Source: Variovorax paradoxus (GTDB lineage Bacteria; Pseudomonadota; Gammaproteobacteria; Burkholderiales; Burkholderiaceae_C). From it: a DNA stretch of 64,000 nt. Numbering within the stretch: position 1 is the stretch's first letter; the number at the start of each line of letters is the position of its first letter. The stretch is taken from assembly GCF_022009635.1 (NCBI RefSeq), contig NZ_CP091716.1, forward strand, positions 4,788,501 through 4,852,500. The letters are read 5' to 3'. The notes beneath the pieces were generated by a model. It searched no databases, was not told where the DNA came from, and was given only the letters and a program-made list of their open reading frames with translations. Of the stretch, positions 1-10,300 are shown piece after piece. The position numbers and the translations under genes are program-made.

Positions 1-165
1 CTCCAGCATGAACGCTCGAAGCTCTCCGGAAAACTCGACGTCGTACAGGCGTTCCATGGCGGCTAACTCATCCTTCGTATAGCCTTCCACCATGTTTGGG
101 TGAAGCACTCTCGCGTGGTCGCCGGTCCTACTTGCGCAGAGTTGTTCGAAGATGCTTTTTCTCAT
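1..165 (-). CDS. SMI1/KNR4 (SUKH)-like protein, N-terminal part only
   Basis: This minus-strand reading frame opens at ATG 165 and runs off the left edge, so only 55 residues are visible. The segment KDELAAMERLYDVEFSGEL matches the usual start of SUKH/SMI1-KNR4 proteins (xxEIxxLExxYxxxLxGxLRxFL). Many members of that superfamily are immunity proteins against secreted polymorphic toxins. It lies 67 bp downstream of the lipoprotein gene and reads in the same direction as the contact-inhibition locus, so a role as an additional immunity gene is inferred. No clear ribosome binding site precedes ATG 165. A later in-frame ATG at 93 is an alternative start. Family assignment is moderately secure; function is inferred. 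Confidence 0.6.
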   Translation of the reverse strand, partial: MRKSIFEQLCASRTGDHARVLHPNMVEGYTKDELAAMERLYDVEFSGELRAFMLE

Positions 166-232
166 GGCTTTGGCGGCAACTACGTGCGTTCGACGCGGAC
201 GGCCGGATGCGCAAGCAGTTGCATTCGAGATC

Positions 233-1429
233 TCAAGGCTTAACAAAGAAGACCATCGGCGGGCGTCCTTCAATTTTTGCAACATAGAACGGATGATCGG
301 TCGCAACGGGCGCCGACAACCTGTATTGCCACGTCCCCCCCGCCTGCTCGAAACTGATGCGCGAGCTGTTGCCTGTCGTTTGCTCGCGCACATCGCCAGC
401 AGTGAAAACCTGACGCCGTTGCAGCCAATCGAAGAAGCCGCCGTTACTCGTATTGCCGCTCCACGGAAGAGACATCAGACCAACCGACTCTTTCGGGACT
501 GCAGCAGGGTCCGCCCCCAATGCCAGGAGCAAGTCACCAGACGTCGGCAAGGCCTCGTAGCGAAAGTTGAAGGTGTAAGGGGCCTCGGCCACCGAGTCGC
601 TAGCCCGGACAAACTGCAGGCAGGCCGTATCCGCATCGGCGAACTGGGTCGCGGGTCCAAACGTCCCGGTGGAGTAATTGATCGAGCCGGTGACCGCGCG
701 GGTCTGAACATTCGGTATGGCAGCCAACTCAGTCGCCGTTTTTGCGGCACACACGGCGGATGATTGACCTAGGGCGTATACGAACAACGTACCGTCGACG
801 GCACTGGTGTAAGTCAAGGGCATGAGGCGAGACGAGCCGCCAATGATCAGGCCGTTCGAGTAGCTCAAGCTCGTCATGTTCAGGGAGAGCGTATTGAGTT
901 CGATCGGCAGCGTCGCTTCGATGGTGACAAGCGCAGATGTCACTGAATCGAACGCTTGCCCCTTGGCCCTGAGCACATACGAGCCGGGTGCGGTTTGGGC
1001 CGGCATCAGCAGTTTGACCAGCGCAGGCGTTTTGGGGAAGAACAGGCCCGCCGATCCGCCACGCAAAGCGACCGAGACGGGGTTGCTGCCATCTGGCTTC
1101 TCGAGGGTGTAAGTGACGCTGAAAGCCGCCGCAAGATCAGCGGACAGGCGAATGTCGAGGTCACCATTGGCCGCTATGGGACTCACTGTGTCTAGCGCGC
1201 GCTTGATGAACGTTGTCGTCGTTGCTACCGCTGGCGACGCGGCCGGACCGGGACCGGGCGCTGGTGCCGCAACAGGGGGCGAAGCGGAATCAGATGCTGG
1301 CGCGGGCGCAAGCATCCCAGCGAAAGGCGCAAGGTGTCCTCCACCGCTGCCATTTCCCCCGCCGCCACACCCGCTGAGCGCGCCAAGTGCGAGCATGGTG
1401 ACCGTCGTTGCAATCGCTTGTTTTTTCAT
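233..1429 (-). CDS. putative lipoprotein of the CDI locus
   Basis: This is a 398-residue protein with a lipoprotein signal: charged MKKQ, a hydrophobic stretch and lipobox LSGC, giving a lipidated Cys at about residue 21. A Gly-rich then Pro/Ala-rich flexible linker follows to about residue 70. The rest has no motif I recognise; it is rich in Thr/Ser/Gly and looks like secreted beta-structure. A GGGAG ribosome site lies about 10 bases before the ATG. The gene follows bcpB by 26 bp and is probably co-transcribed. It may be an outer-membrane accessory protein of the two-partner system, but nothing in the sequence proves this. Confidence 0.7.
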   Translation of the reverse strand: MKKQAIATTVTMLALGALSGCGGGGNGSGGGHLAPFAGMLAPAPASDSASPPVAAPAPGPGPAASPAVATTTTFIKRALDTVSPIAANGDLDIRLSADLAAAFSVTYTLEKPDGSNPVSVALRGGSAGLFFPKTPALVKLLMPAQTAPGSYVLRAKGQAFDSVTSALVTIEATLPIELNTLSLNMTSLSYSNGLIIGGSSRLMPLTYTSAVDGTLFVYALGQSSAVCAAKTATELAAIPNVQTRAVTGSINYSTGTFGPATQFADADTACLQFVRASDSVAEAPYTFNFRYEALPTSGDLLLALGADPAAVPKESVGLMSLPWSGNTSNGGFFDWLQRRQVFTAGDVREQTTGNSSRISFEQAGGTWQYRLSAPVATDHPFYVAKIEGRPPMVFFVKP

Positions 1430-1455
1430 TTTCGAAAACTCCCTTTGTGTTGTGA

Positions 1456-3192
1456 TCAGAAACTGTGATTGAGGTTGAAACCAAGAGTGACCTTCGCAGT
1501 GCGATAGCCCTCAGGTTTGGAAATCGGTGCGCCGACGAAGAAGTCGTAGCTCAGCTTGGTCCATTGGCCGCGCACGCCGACGACGGCTCCGGCCAGACTG
1601 CGTCCGAGCAGGTCGATGGTCGAACGTCCGCCGACTTGCCCGTAGTCCATGCCTGCGTACAGTTCTGCCCCGCCTTGACCCACAGCCCAACCGACGTCGT
1701 TGCGGATGAGCCAGCCGCGCTCGCCCAGCAGGCTCGTCTCGCCGTCGAAGCCGCGGACTGTGTAGCGGCCTCCGATGGAGAAGCGGTCTTGCGGCGTCAG
1801 CGGCGTGCGGTTCCACTGCGCCCGGATCAGGCCCGAGTAGCGCAGCTTCTGCTCGCCGAGCTTGAACGGGGCGTTGAGACTGATGTCGGCGGTATAGAGC
1901 TTCAGTCGCGACGTACCTTCGCCGAACTCTTCTTCCGGCGCAACGCGGGAGCCAAAGCCGCCCGTGCCGCGCTTGTAGGCCAGCGTGCCCTCGAGCGTCG
2001 CATCGCCGATGAACTCCTTGTGGTTCAGGCTGAACTCCAGGCCACCGACCACGCGGTGCTGCACCTCGATTTCAGTGTCGTCCACGAAGTTACGTGACTC
2101 GCGGCGCCAGCCTTTGATGGCTACCGTGGTCTTGCGCTGCTGGTCGCGATAGATCAAACGCGAGAGCTTGATCTCGGCGTTATTGCTTTTGCCGGCGTAG
2201 ACGTAGTCTTGGTTCAGGCCTGCGACGCTCTGGCGATATTGGCTGTTGGAGGCGGTGAAGCCGAGGAGCCAGTAGCCGTATGGCAGCGAGTAGTGAATGG
2301 TCTGGCCTTCGGTGCCCTTTGCCGGGTCGTCGAAGACGTGGTTGTTGATGCTGTGGTTGGCGCTGACGTAGAACAGGTCGTTCAGCCCGAAGGGGTTGTC
2401 AAGGGACAGGGTGGCGCCGGACTGATAACGGCCTGTGGCTTCGGTGCCGCTGTCGTCCAGACTGAGCGCAATACGCCACTTCTTGGCTTGGACGTACTTG
2501 ACGACGAGGTCGCTGTCGCCGGGGTTGGCGTTGGGGGCGGTCGAGGGTTCGATCTGGATGTCAGCTTCGGCGGTCGGGGTGCGCTTGAGGTTTTCCAGTC
2601 CTTGTTCAATGTCCCGCAGGTTCAGCAGATCGCCGGGACGCGCGGGAATGGCCGTGGCGAGCAAGGCAGAGCTGCCGAGCAGGGTCGACGAGGAGTCGGC
2701 GGTCGTGCGAATGGCTGCGATGCGGCCTGGCACGAGGGACAGCGCCAGGGTGCCGGTGGACAGATCCTGCGGAGCCGCCAGCACGCGGGTGGTGACGTAG
2801 CCGCGAGCGATGGCGGCTTGCTGAGCGCGTGCGAGAACCACGTTGACACCGGAGGTGCCGAGGCAGCGACCGATGGGCGAATCGCTGCCATCGGGGCCGG
2901 ACAGATCGGCGACGGCCCATTGGAAGGACTTGGACTGCTCGCCGACCAGCAGCACGCGGTCGATACGGAAGCACGGCGACTCGGCATCTGAGATGCGCTG
3001 CACCGGCGCTGGCGGGCCTGACTGTGGACGTTGGTCGACGGTACGCTCGTACTGCTCGCGTAACGCGCGTTCGCGTTCTTGCTGACGTTGTTGCTCTACG
3101 AAGGGCTGTGGCGTACTTGTCGCCTGGGCTTGTGCCAGCAGGGGACCGCCTATCAACACTCCGGCCAGTACGGCGCGCGGATTTGCTCTCAA
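1456..3192 (-). CDS. bcpB: TpsB/FhaC-family outer-membrane transporter (BcpB/CdiB)
   Basis: This protein translocates the TpsA exoprotein across the outer membrane. I start it at TTG 3192, preceded by GGGAG, because this gives a clean Sec signal (MRANPRAVLAGVLIGGPLLA, then QAQA). An ATG at 3213 adds seven charged residues in front. After the signal come a Gln/Arg/Glu-rich helical linker (H1-like), a POTRA region (about 70-240) and a 16-strand-type barrel. The conserved loop-6 tetrad appears as VRGF in RYTVRGFDGE, and the protein ends in an aromatic residue (NLNHSF), as expected for a BAM substrate. Its length (~580) is normal for the family. The gene lies downstream of bcpA, bcpI and the bcpO remnant, the Burkholderia-type order. 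Confidence 0.92.
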   Translation of the reverse strand: MRANPRAVLAGVLIGGPLLAQAQATSTPQPFVEQQRQQERERALREQYERTVDQRPQSGPPAPVQRISDAESPCFRIDRVLLVGEQSKSFQWAVADLSGPDGSDSPIGRCLGTSGVNVVLARAQQAAIARGYVTTRVLAAPQDLSTGTLALSLVPGRIAAIRTTADSSSTLLGSSALLATAIPARPGDLLNLRDIEQGLENLKRTPTAEADIQIEPSTAPNANPGDSDLVVKYVQAKKWRIALSLDDSGTEATGRYQSGATLSLDNPFGLNDLFYVSANHSINNHVFDDPAKGTEGQTIHYSLPYGYWLLGFTASNSQYRQSVAGLNQDYVYAGKSNNAEIKLSRLIYRDQQRKTTVAIKGWRRESRNFVDDTEIEVQHRVVGGLEFSLNHKEFIGDATLEGTLAYKRGTGGFGSRVAPEEEFGEGTSRLKLYTADISLNAPFKLGEQKLRYSGLIRAQWNRTPLTPQDRFSIGGRYTVRGFDGETSLLGERGWLIRNDVGWAVGQGGAELYAGMDYGQVGGRSTIDLLGRSLAGAVVGVRGQWTKLSYDFFVGAPISKPEGYRTAKVTLGFNLNHSF

Positions 3193-3292
3193 TTTCTCTC
3201 CCTCATCCATCATCTTTCTTGTCTACATTCATCGCTCACGCTGAACCGCTGCGGCATCAGCGACAAGCATGAACAGCGCCGCGAGCGCGTCG

Positions 3293-3727
3293 TCAGAACC
3301 GACCAGTGTCCTGAGGGTTGTGCACGATTTGAATCAACACGTCAGGTGTGTAGGACTTCGTGCGCGAAATCTCGGCGATCTCTCCGCCTGCTGCGCCTGC
3401 AAAAACCAGCACCCCTTGCCCCTTGTAGGCGAGATAGTGGCGCCAGCGATCCGTTCCGTTGTAAGTGGGGATCCATGCCTTGCCGGTGTTGTTCACTGTC
3501 TCGGCATTCGGCTTGCCCATGATCTTGAGAGCCTCGGCGTAGGTCATACCAGTGCGAAGTCGAGCAATTGCGCTGCCCGGTACAGGCTGGCCGACAACGG
3601 TTCGCTCCTCGTCTTCTTCCCCTGTGATCAATGCGCGGCGACTGGGCCCGTACAACGGTGCGGTTCGTCAGGCGACAAGCGCGCACACCAAGGTGAAAGC
3701 AAGAATAGTTCGACACTTCAATTTCAT
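3293..3727 (-). pseudogene. bcpO: bcpO-like lipoprotein gene with in-frame TGA at the lipobox Cys codon
   Basis: Reading from ATG 3727 (or TTG 3721, better spaced from the GGAGG before it) gives MKLKCRTILAFTLVCALVA, a good lipoprotein signal. The next codon, at 3668-3670, is TGA exactly where LVA|C requires TGC or TGT. The same frame then continues open for about 125 codons to 3293, including LRTGMTYAEALKIMGKP, which resembles the SmpA/OmlA/BamE motif. A TTG at 3655 would give a leaderless 120-residue product, but it has no good ribosome site. In Burkholderia bcpAIOB loci, bcpO encodes a small lipoprotein at this position. The simplest reading is a point nonsense mutation TGC to TGA, or a sequencing error. 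Stop readthrough cannot be excluded. Confidence 0.7.
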
Positions 3728-3882
3728 TCCTCCCGAGTTTTTAAAGCCATCTCACTCTGCGCGACGCATGCTCACAACACGCTTGCTTTCAGTGCGTTTG
3801 TGGCCCAATTGCGCTTCAGAATTTTCACTTCCACGGCTGATTGGGCATTAATCACTCGATTGGATGGCTACCGGGAAACGCT

Positions 3883-4317
3883 TCAGGCAGAATTATTTCG
3901 ATATATCGCGGAGATTTTATCAGCCAGCCCGGGCTTCAAATCCGAAGAAATCGACTCCCAATTAAGCAACTCAAATGATTGTAAGATCTCGATAAGATTT
4001 TCAGTTGCCGAATACTGAACACCCATCCATATTTCCGGCTTCGATTCAGGATCAGAGGACGAATAATCCATTCTGATCGAATCGAAATTCTCCGGAGCAG
4101 AAAAAAACTCCTCTCCACTCGAAAAATAGATCAATCCACCCCGAAGGCTGGAAAAAATAAAATCCGCTACAGCCTCAACCCAAGCGCCATCCTCATTTGC
4201 GCCTTGCCCTCCAGCAATCCCGGAAAGCATAAACACAGCAGAAATATCCTCCAACCCCAGGTAGATTAGCGTTTGCTGATAAGCCAATAAAATTTTGGTC
4301 TCGCTCATGGATGTCAT
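3883..4317 (-). CDS. bcpI: probable CDI immunity protein (BcpI/CdiI)
   Basis: This is a 144-residue acidic cytoplasmic-type protein with no signal peptide. It is far more AT-rich than the surrounding genes, as is the 3' end of bcpA. The AGGAG ribosome site overlaps the bcpA stop codon (TAGGAG) and the start lies 8 bp beyond it, so translation is probably coupled to bcpA. Position and composition are those of a cognate immunity gene, which protects the producer from the C-terminal toxin of BcpA. I recognise no specific immunity family from the sequence (features: GIAGGQGANEDGAW, LNWESISSDLKPGLADK). The function rests on context rather than homology. Confidence 0.72.
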   Translation of the reverse strand: MTSMSETKILLAYQQTLIYLGLEDISAVFMLSGIAGGQGANEDGAWVEAVADFIFSSLRGGLIYFSSGEEFFSAPENFDSIRMDYSSSDPESKPEIWMGVQYSATENLIEILQSFELLNWESISSDLKPGLADKISAIYRNNSA

Positions 4318-4325
4318 TTTTTCTC

Positions 4326-7300
4326 CTAATATTTTGGAAATTTGAATTTCGCCGGTTCATTTCTATTAATATCACGAACACTAGGACTATTAATATCGAC
4401 CGAGGCAGTGCTTGGGCTGGTTTTTGTCGCCTGACCAGCGGGCCGATAAAGAATAGCGGTCCCATCAGGCATTTTTGCCAGCCAGCCGCCACCAATTGGC
4501 ACAACCACCAACGGCGCTTGGCCATTGAATGCATTTTTTGCAAACTCCTCAGCCGTTTGATTTGGATTGGCTGAGGGCGGCATCGGAATTGGCGTTCCCA
4601 CCCCACCGATGCCAGGAGGCAAATTCCCACGACCATCGGTGATGGAAGGGGGAACAGAGTAAGTTAGATTAGAGTTTGGAGGAACTGCTCCTGCCCCAAA
4701 CCCTTCATTAACAACTGCTTCGATGTCTGGGATTTTTTTTCCAGGGATTATGTATGAAGGAAGAATCAAACCCGGGATGCTTGTGCCGCCCTGTTGATTG
4801 AGGTCCGCTGGCGGAAGAGGACTCACCGATGGCCCCCCTATCTGCGGCAGTAGGCCTCCCGCCCCAAACCCTCCATTGTTAAAGTCATACCCCAGCGCTA
4901 CAAGCAAGGAAGCCAAAACGGGACTGGCGGCCAGTACAGTTTCAAACTTTGGAGATGTAAATTTTATTTGCCCAAGCGATCTGGGCAATTCGGTATTTGG
5001 CTCTCCCGTTCGAGGATCGATAAGAGGCGGCGGTGAAATATCTGGGGTGCAAACTGTGCCAAAACAGAAGCGATAACCGATTGGCTCAGTGGCCAGACCG
5101 CCGATGAGGGTATCACCCCGTGCGGCGTTCTGCTGATTCACACTCTGTTGATAGGCTGCGGGATCATCGTACGCTTGACGAATCAAGTTTTGAATTTCAG
5201 GCTGCGCGAGGTAGTTTTGTATTTTCTCAAAAATCTGACGCTGAGCGGGTGGCAGATCCTCAGGCCCTAAGCTCAGAATCTTGTCAATGGAAGATTGCAA
5301 TTGTGTAGCGCCTGAGACCACTCGTTCTGCATCGGGGTGGTTTCCGGCGCTCGTTGACGCGTTCGCAGGCGTGCTGAACAGAATTGATAGCAACGATGCA
5401 GTCGTGGGAATTTGCCCAGTAAACGCCTGTGTGATCTGCTGCTGCGCACTAATGCTGCGCATTTCCCTCTCGCGGTCCATCATTTGCAGCGCATTGCTGC
5501 TGTCCACGCCAGTGCGCACGTTTGTGTTGCCCGCAATGCCTGATATGCCGCTCTGAGTGATGCTGCTCAGGTTGACGTGGCTATTACCGAGGCCTGCGCT
5601 TGGCGAGCCAGACGAACTCACCGATACGCTGTATCCGCTGCCTCTGAACACATCGTGATTGAGTAAGTCGCGCATCGTGAGGCTACCGCTAGCGAAGCTG
5701 TTCTTGCCGCCATCAACCGCTGCATCGGTGCTGCTGATCACGCCGCCCACGATATTGGTGTTGCCGCCCACCTTCACGTCGAAACCGCCGTCACCCGCAA
5801 GGAATCCGCTCTGTTTCGTCGCGCTCGCAAAATCGCCGTCGCCACGAAGGTTGTGCGCGTTAGCGCTAACGGTGCTCTCGCCATAGCAGTACCAAACGCA
5901 GATGGTGGCGCTGAAACCGGCCCCACTGTTTTGGCTGTGATACGTGCTGGTGTCCTGCAAGGTCTCGATCTGGAGGTTGCCACCCACCACGGCATTGATC
6001 CGATTCCCGGAGACGGTTGCGCCACGCAAGGACGTGTCGCCACCGCTGATGATGTTGACCTGCCGTCCCGCGCTCACAGTGGTATTCGTCCAACTGCGGT
6101 CGGTGCCGTTGTCGCGCCCGCTTTGACTTCCCGCGGCCACTTCAATGGTCAGTCCGGTGGTCGCCCCAACATTGAAGCCCACTCCGACGCTGCCGCTGCT
6201 ACTGCGGCTTGTAGAGCTCTGACTGCTGCTGTTCGCCACAGCCTCCAGCGTGACGCTATTGTCCGCCGAGAGATTGACGCTCTTGCCAGCACTGATTTCG
6301 CTGCCGCGCACAAGGATATGGGAATCCTTGCCGCCACCGGTGGCCGTGATCGTCACATTGCCACTGGCCTGTACGCGCGAAGCAAGCGCGATATCACCGT
6401 CTTGGGTGCTGGTGGTTTCGCTAGACGCTCGACCCAGCATCAGAGTGGCGCCACCAGTCAGACTCTGAGCCCCCTGGCCGCTTGCGAACCCGGCCACATC
6501 GTTGCTGATCCCCTGATAAGTCGAATAGCCGCTGAGCGCCATGCTGGCCGCCCCCAGCGCCTTCATCCGATCATCCTTGGTGTCCTTCATTGCCTGGGAG
6601 GTGTCCTCCAGGTTGCGTAGCGTGTCGATCAGCGGCGCCTTGAAGCCCAGCGTGATCCCACTTTGCGAGAAGCTCTGCGTACTCTCGCTGCGACTGGTCT
6701 CGCGCGCCTCAACGATTTGTACGTTGCGCGCCTGGATGTCGATATCACCGCCCGGCGCGATCACATCGCTGCCCACCTGGCGATATTGATTGCCGGCGGT
6801 GATGATGACATTGCCCGAGATGGCCCCGACCGTGCTGCCAACCGCGGTCGTTTCGTCGGTATTTCGCGTGCTGCGCGAGTCCTGTCGACCCCAAGTCCAA
6901 CCAGACCCGCCGTCGAACATGCCACTTCGCGACTGCTGTCGAACGTATTGGCTGTCGCGAGTTTGGGTCGCGGCTTCGATCGTGACATCGTTGCCTGCCC
7001 AAAGCTCTGTTCCCTTGTCGCTCACGACGTTCGAGCCGCGAATTTTTATGTCTTTGCCCGCGTCCAGGATGACCGTCTTTCCACCCAGGCTACTGCCGAT
7101 GACGCTCGTCGAGTTGAAGCTGCCTTGCTCCGTGCGCTTCTCGCCACTACGCGAAATTCGCAGCCCCTCATTCAACGCACTTGTCGATTGACCCGCATCG
7201 ATATTGATGTCGCGCTTCGCTGCAATGCCGAGCTCGCCATCGGTGCTGTTGATCGCGCCCGCTCGCACGTTCACATCCCTCTTGGCCGTCAGGCTGATGT

Positions 7301-10300
7301 CTCCAGTTGCCTCGATGCGAGTTCCGAACTCTTGCGTACTGGCTTCCGCACGATAGTTGCCAGCGCTGCGAATGGTCGCCTCCTGCCTGGAGGTGGTGAC
7401 CGTGCCCAGATTGATGTCCCGGCCTGCACCGATCTCGGTTGTTCCTTCCTTGCCGCTGTTGGAGATCAGCGCGCCGATCAAGTTGACATCGCGTCCAGCC
7501 GAAGCCACCAGCGTGCCCTTCGGATCGCTCACGTAGAGACCCGCAACCCGGTCGACGATGGTCGCGCCGCGCAGGCTTGCGGCCCCAGGCTGAATGTCCA
7601 TTGCCAACGCGCCGCTGCTGGTCGTGGTGCGTACATTGATGTCGCGGCCGGCCTCGATCTTCAGCTTGCTGTCGGCATCGATGATCCCGCCGATGTTGTT
7701 CAGGTCGGTCCTGGCGTTGAGATCGACGTTGCCGCCGGAGATGCGGCCATTCAGGTTCTGGATGTTCTCCGCAGTGATCTTGACCGTGCTGCGCCCGGCG
7801 ACCGTGCCGCTGTTGACCAGGTCACCGTCCAACTGGATGTTGACCTCCTTGCCGGACAGCAAAGCCCCGGAGCCGTCGATGTCGCCGTTCTTCACGCGCA
7901 CATAGACCTGCGGGACCAGCACGCGCTGGATGCTGCCGTCCGGAAGCGTCACGGCCTGCTCCACCAGCCAGACGATGTCGCTGGTGAGCTGGGCCATCTG
8001 CGTATCCGTGAGAGCGATCCCGGGGCGCAGGCCATACTGGCGCGCAACGGTAACGCCAGCGTCCATCAGCGCGGCGTACTGCTTCTCGTCGCTGTCATAG
8101 CCATCCAGATAGCGGTAGCCCGTCAGTTGGGCCAACTGCTCGCGGACCAGGCGCTGTTCGTAGTAGCCGTCACCCAGACGCTTGAGGGTGTTGTCCGGAT
8201 CGAGCCCAAGGTTGTTCAGCAGGTAGTCGCTGCCGAGCCAGTTGCGGTAGTTGGCGAAGCGTGGGTCGGTCTCGACGAGGTAGCGACTCGATGCTCCCGA
8301 AAGAGTCCGGAACAGGCTGGCCGTGGGCAGGGCCAGGCCTGGCATGGTGGTGCGTACGACCTGGGACGTGCCGGAGCTGGCCGTCAGCTTGACTTCGATG
8401 ATCGGCGGGACGATGGGTCCGTTTGTTCCTGGTGCGTGCCCACTGCCGTTGACACCGCTGGCGCCGGCCACGCCTTGATTTGTTTTACCGGGAGCTAAGG
8501 TGCCGGTGGGCGTGCCGCTTCCAGAGACGGCGACATTGCCATCTTGCCTTGCGGCAGCCAGCGTGACCGTGATGGGGGTGGAGACGTTGTAAGGCGTGGG
8601 CATCGGCATGTTGCCGCTGCCGTTGTTGTAGTACTGCCAGCCGGTGCGATTTTGCGAGCCCGAGACTTCGAGGTTCTTGTCGGTGATCTTTCCGCCAGTC
8701 ACATTCAGCGCGCCACCAGCCAGGATCTGACTCATGTCGTTGGTGCCGCTATCGACGGCAATGTCCATCTTGCGGCCGGCGACGATGCGGCCGGGCGCAG
8801 ACGTCTGCAAGACCGGGGTGGTGTTCGATTCCGAGTAGGTCCAGGAGTAGTACGCACTGGCCCGGCTCTCGTAGACATACTTGATGAAGGCTTCCGTCAC
8901 AGCATCCAGCGCCTGGTGGGCCTCGAGATAGGCCGCGCGCTGAGTGTCATCAGGTGTATCGGTGGCCGGAGGTGCCACGCCGAATGTGGCCCAGATCGGA
9001 TTGGTGCGGGAATACCACGCGCCGGGTTCGTTGATGTCCTCCTGGAAATCGGTCCCGACCGGACGCGAACCATGCAGATCGCTGCTGTTTTGCGGCGCCT
9101 TCGCGTAGTAGGTCTTGAAGCGAGACATGGGGTACTTCGCGGACGGGACGACGATGCCCGCGAACGGCCCAATGATGGGGCCATCGGGCTGACCGATGAA
9201 GCTCGGCCACAACCCACCCATCATGCGCACGAAGTCGTAAGACGCGGCCGCGACACTCACGAAGGCCAACTGGTCGACTGTGTAACGTGTAGCACTTCCA
9301 GGCAATGCGTACTCGGTGATCGAATCGCTCGCCTTGCCGCCTTGCATTGCCCAGGTCACGCCGCCATTGGTGTTGTTCAGGACCGAGGTCCTGATATCGA
9401 CGTCCCGGGTCGCCTCGATGGTCGCGGCATGGTTGTTCACCGTGCCGGCCGAACCGCTGGCTTTGCCGTCCACGAGCGCGCCACCGATGGCAAGATCCCC
9501 ATCGCTGAAAATGAGCGCCCCGTCCCGATTGTTCAGATTGGTGACGCCTAGATCCAGGCGCCGACGCGCAGCAATGGTGCCTGAGGAAGCCACGCCCCCC
9601 ACCGTCTCTGTCTCGTTGTTGAGAGTGACGGCGCCTATCGAGATCTGATCGCCGTAAATGCGGCCGGTGCCTCGATTGTTCAGCGTCCCGGCATTGATGC
9701 TGGTGGTCTTGCCATCGATCACACCGCGGTTGGTGAGTGTGCCCGAGGCCTTCAGGATCGTGGTCTCGCCCTGGATATCGCCGGTGGCTGTGTTTTCTAT
9801 GTCCTTCGCCGAAAGCTTCAGTTCCTTACCAGCAGCGAGCCGGCCGCTGTTGGTGATGTTGCCGGTGGTCGAGAGCGTGAGGTTTTTGTTGGCGACTGTC
9901 TCGCTGCCGGCCGCGAATGAGATGTCCTGCTTGACGGCAAGGTCCATGTCGCCCAGCGACAGCAGTTTGCCGTCCCAGGTGACTGCGCCGGCTTCAAGGA
10001 CGACCTTCTTGCTGGCAACCAGAGTGCCGCCGGTGTTGACCACCGAGAGGCTCCCGGGAGTGCCAGGGTCCTGCACGGTGAGCGTGTCGCCAGCAGAAAC
10101 CAGGCCCTGGGAGTTGTCGATCTTTGTCGTGCTGGTCAGCGTGGCATTGCCATCGGCGCGGATTGCGCCGAACTTGTTGGTGAGCGTCGCCGCCGTGATG
10201 CTGACGCTCGTGCCTTCGATGCCCTGGTCTGTACCCTGGGAGTCCTTGTTGATGACACTTCCGGCATTGAGGGTGGTCGTCGCCGTCGAACGGATCAAGC

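Noticed and set aside
152..763. Plus-strand frame of 203 codons opposite the lipoprotein gene
   Set aside because: The minus strand has a lipobox signal, ribosome site and sensible composition; the plus frame has none of these.
3668..3670. TGA in the bcpO-like gene read as selenocysteine
   Set aside because: Lipidation at selenocysteine is not known, and I see no SECIS-like hairpin directly after the TGA. A nonsense change or sequence error is simpler.
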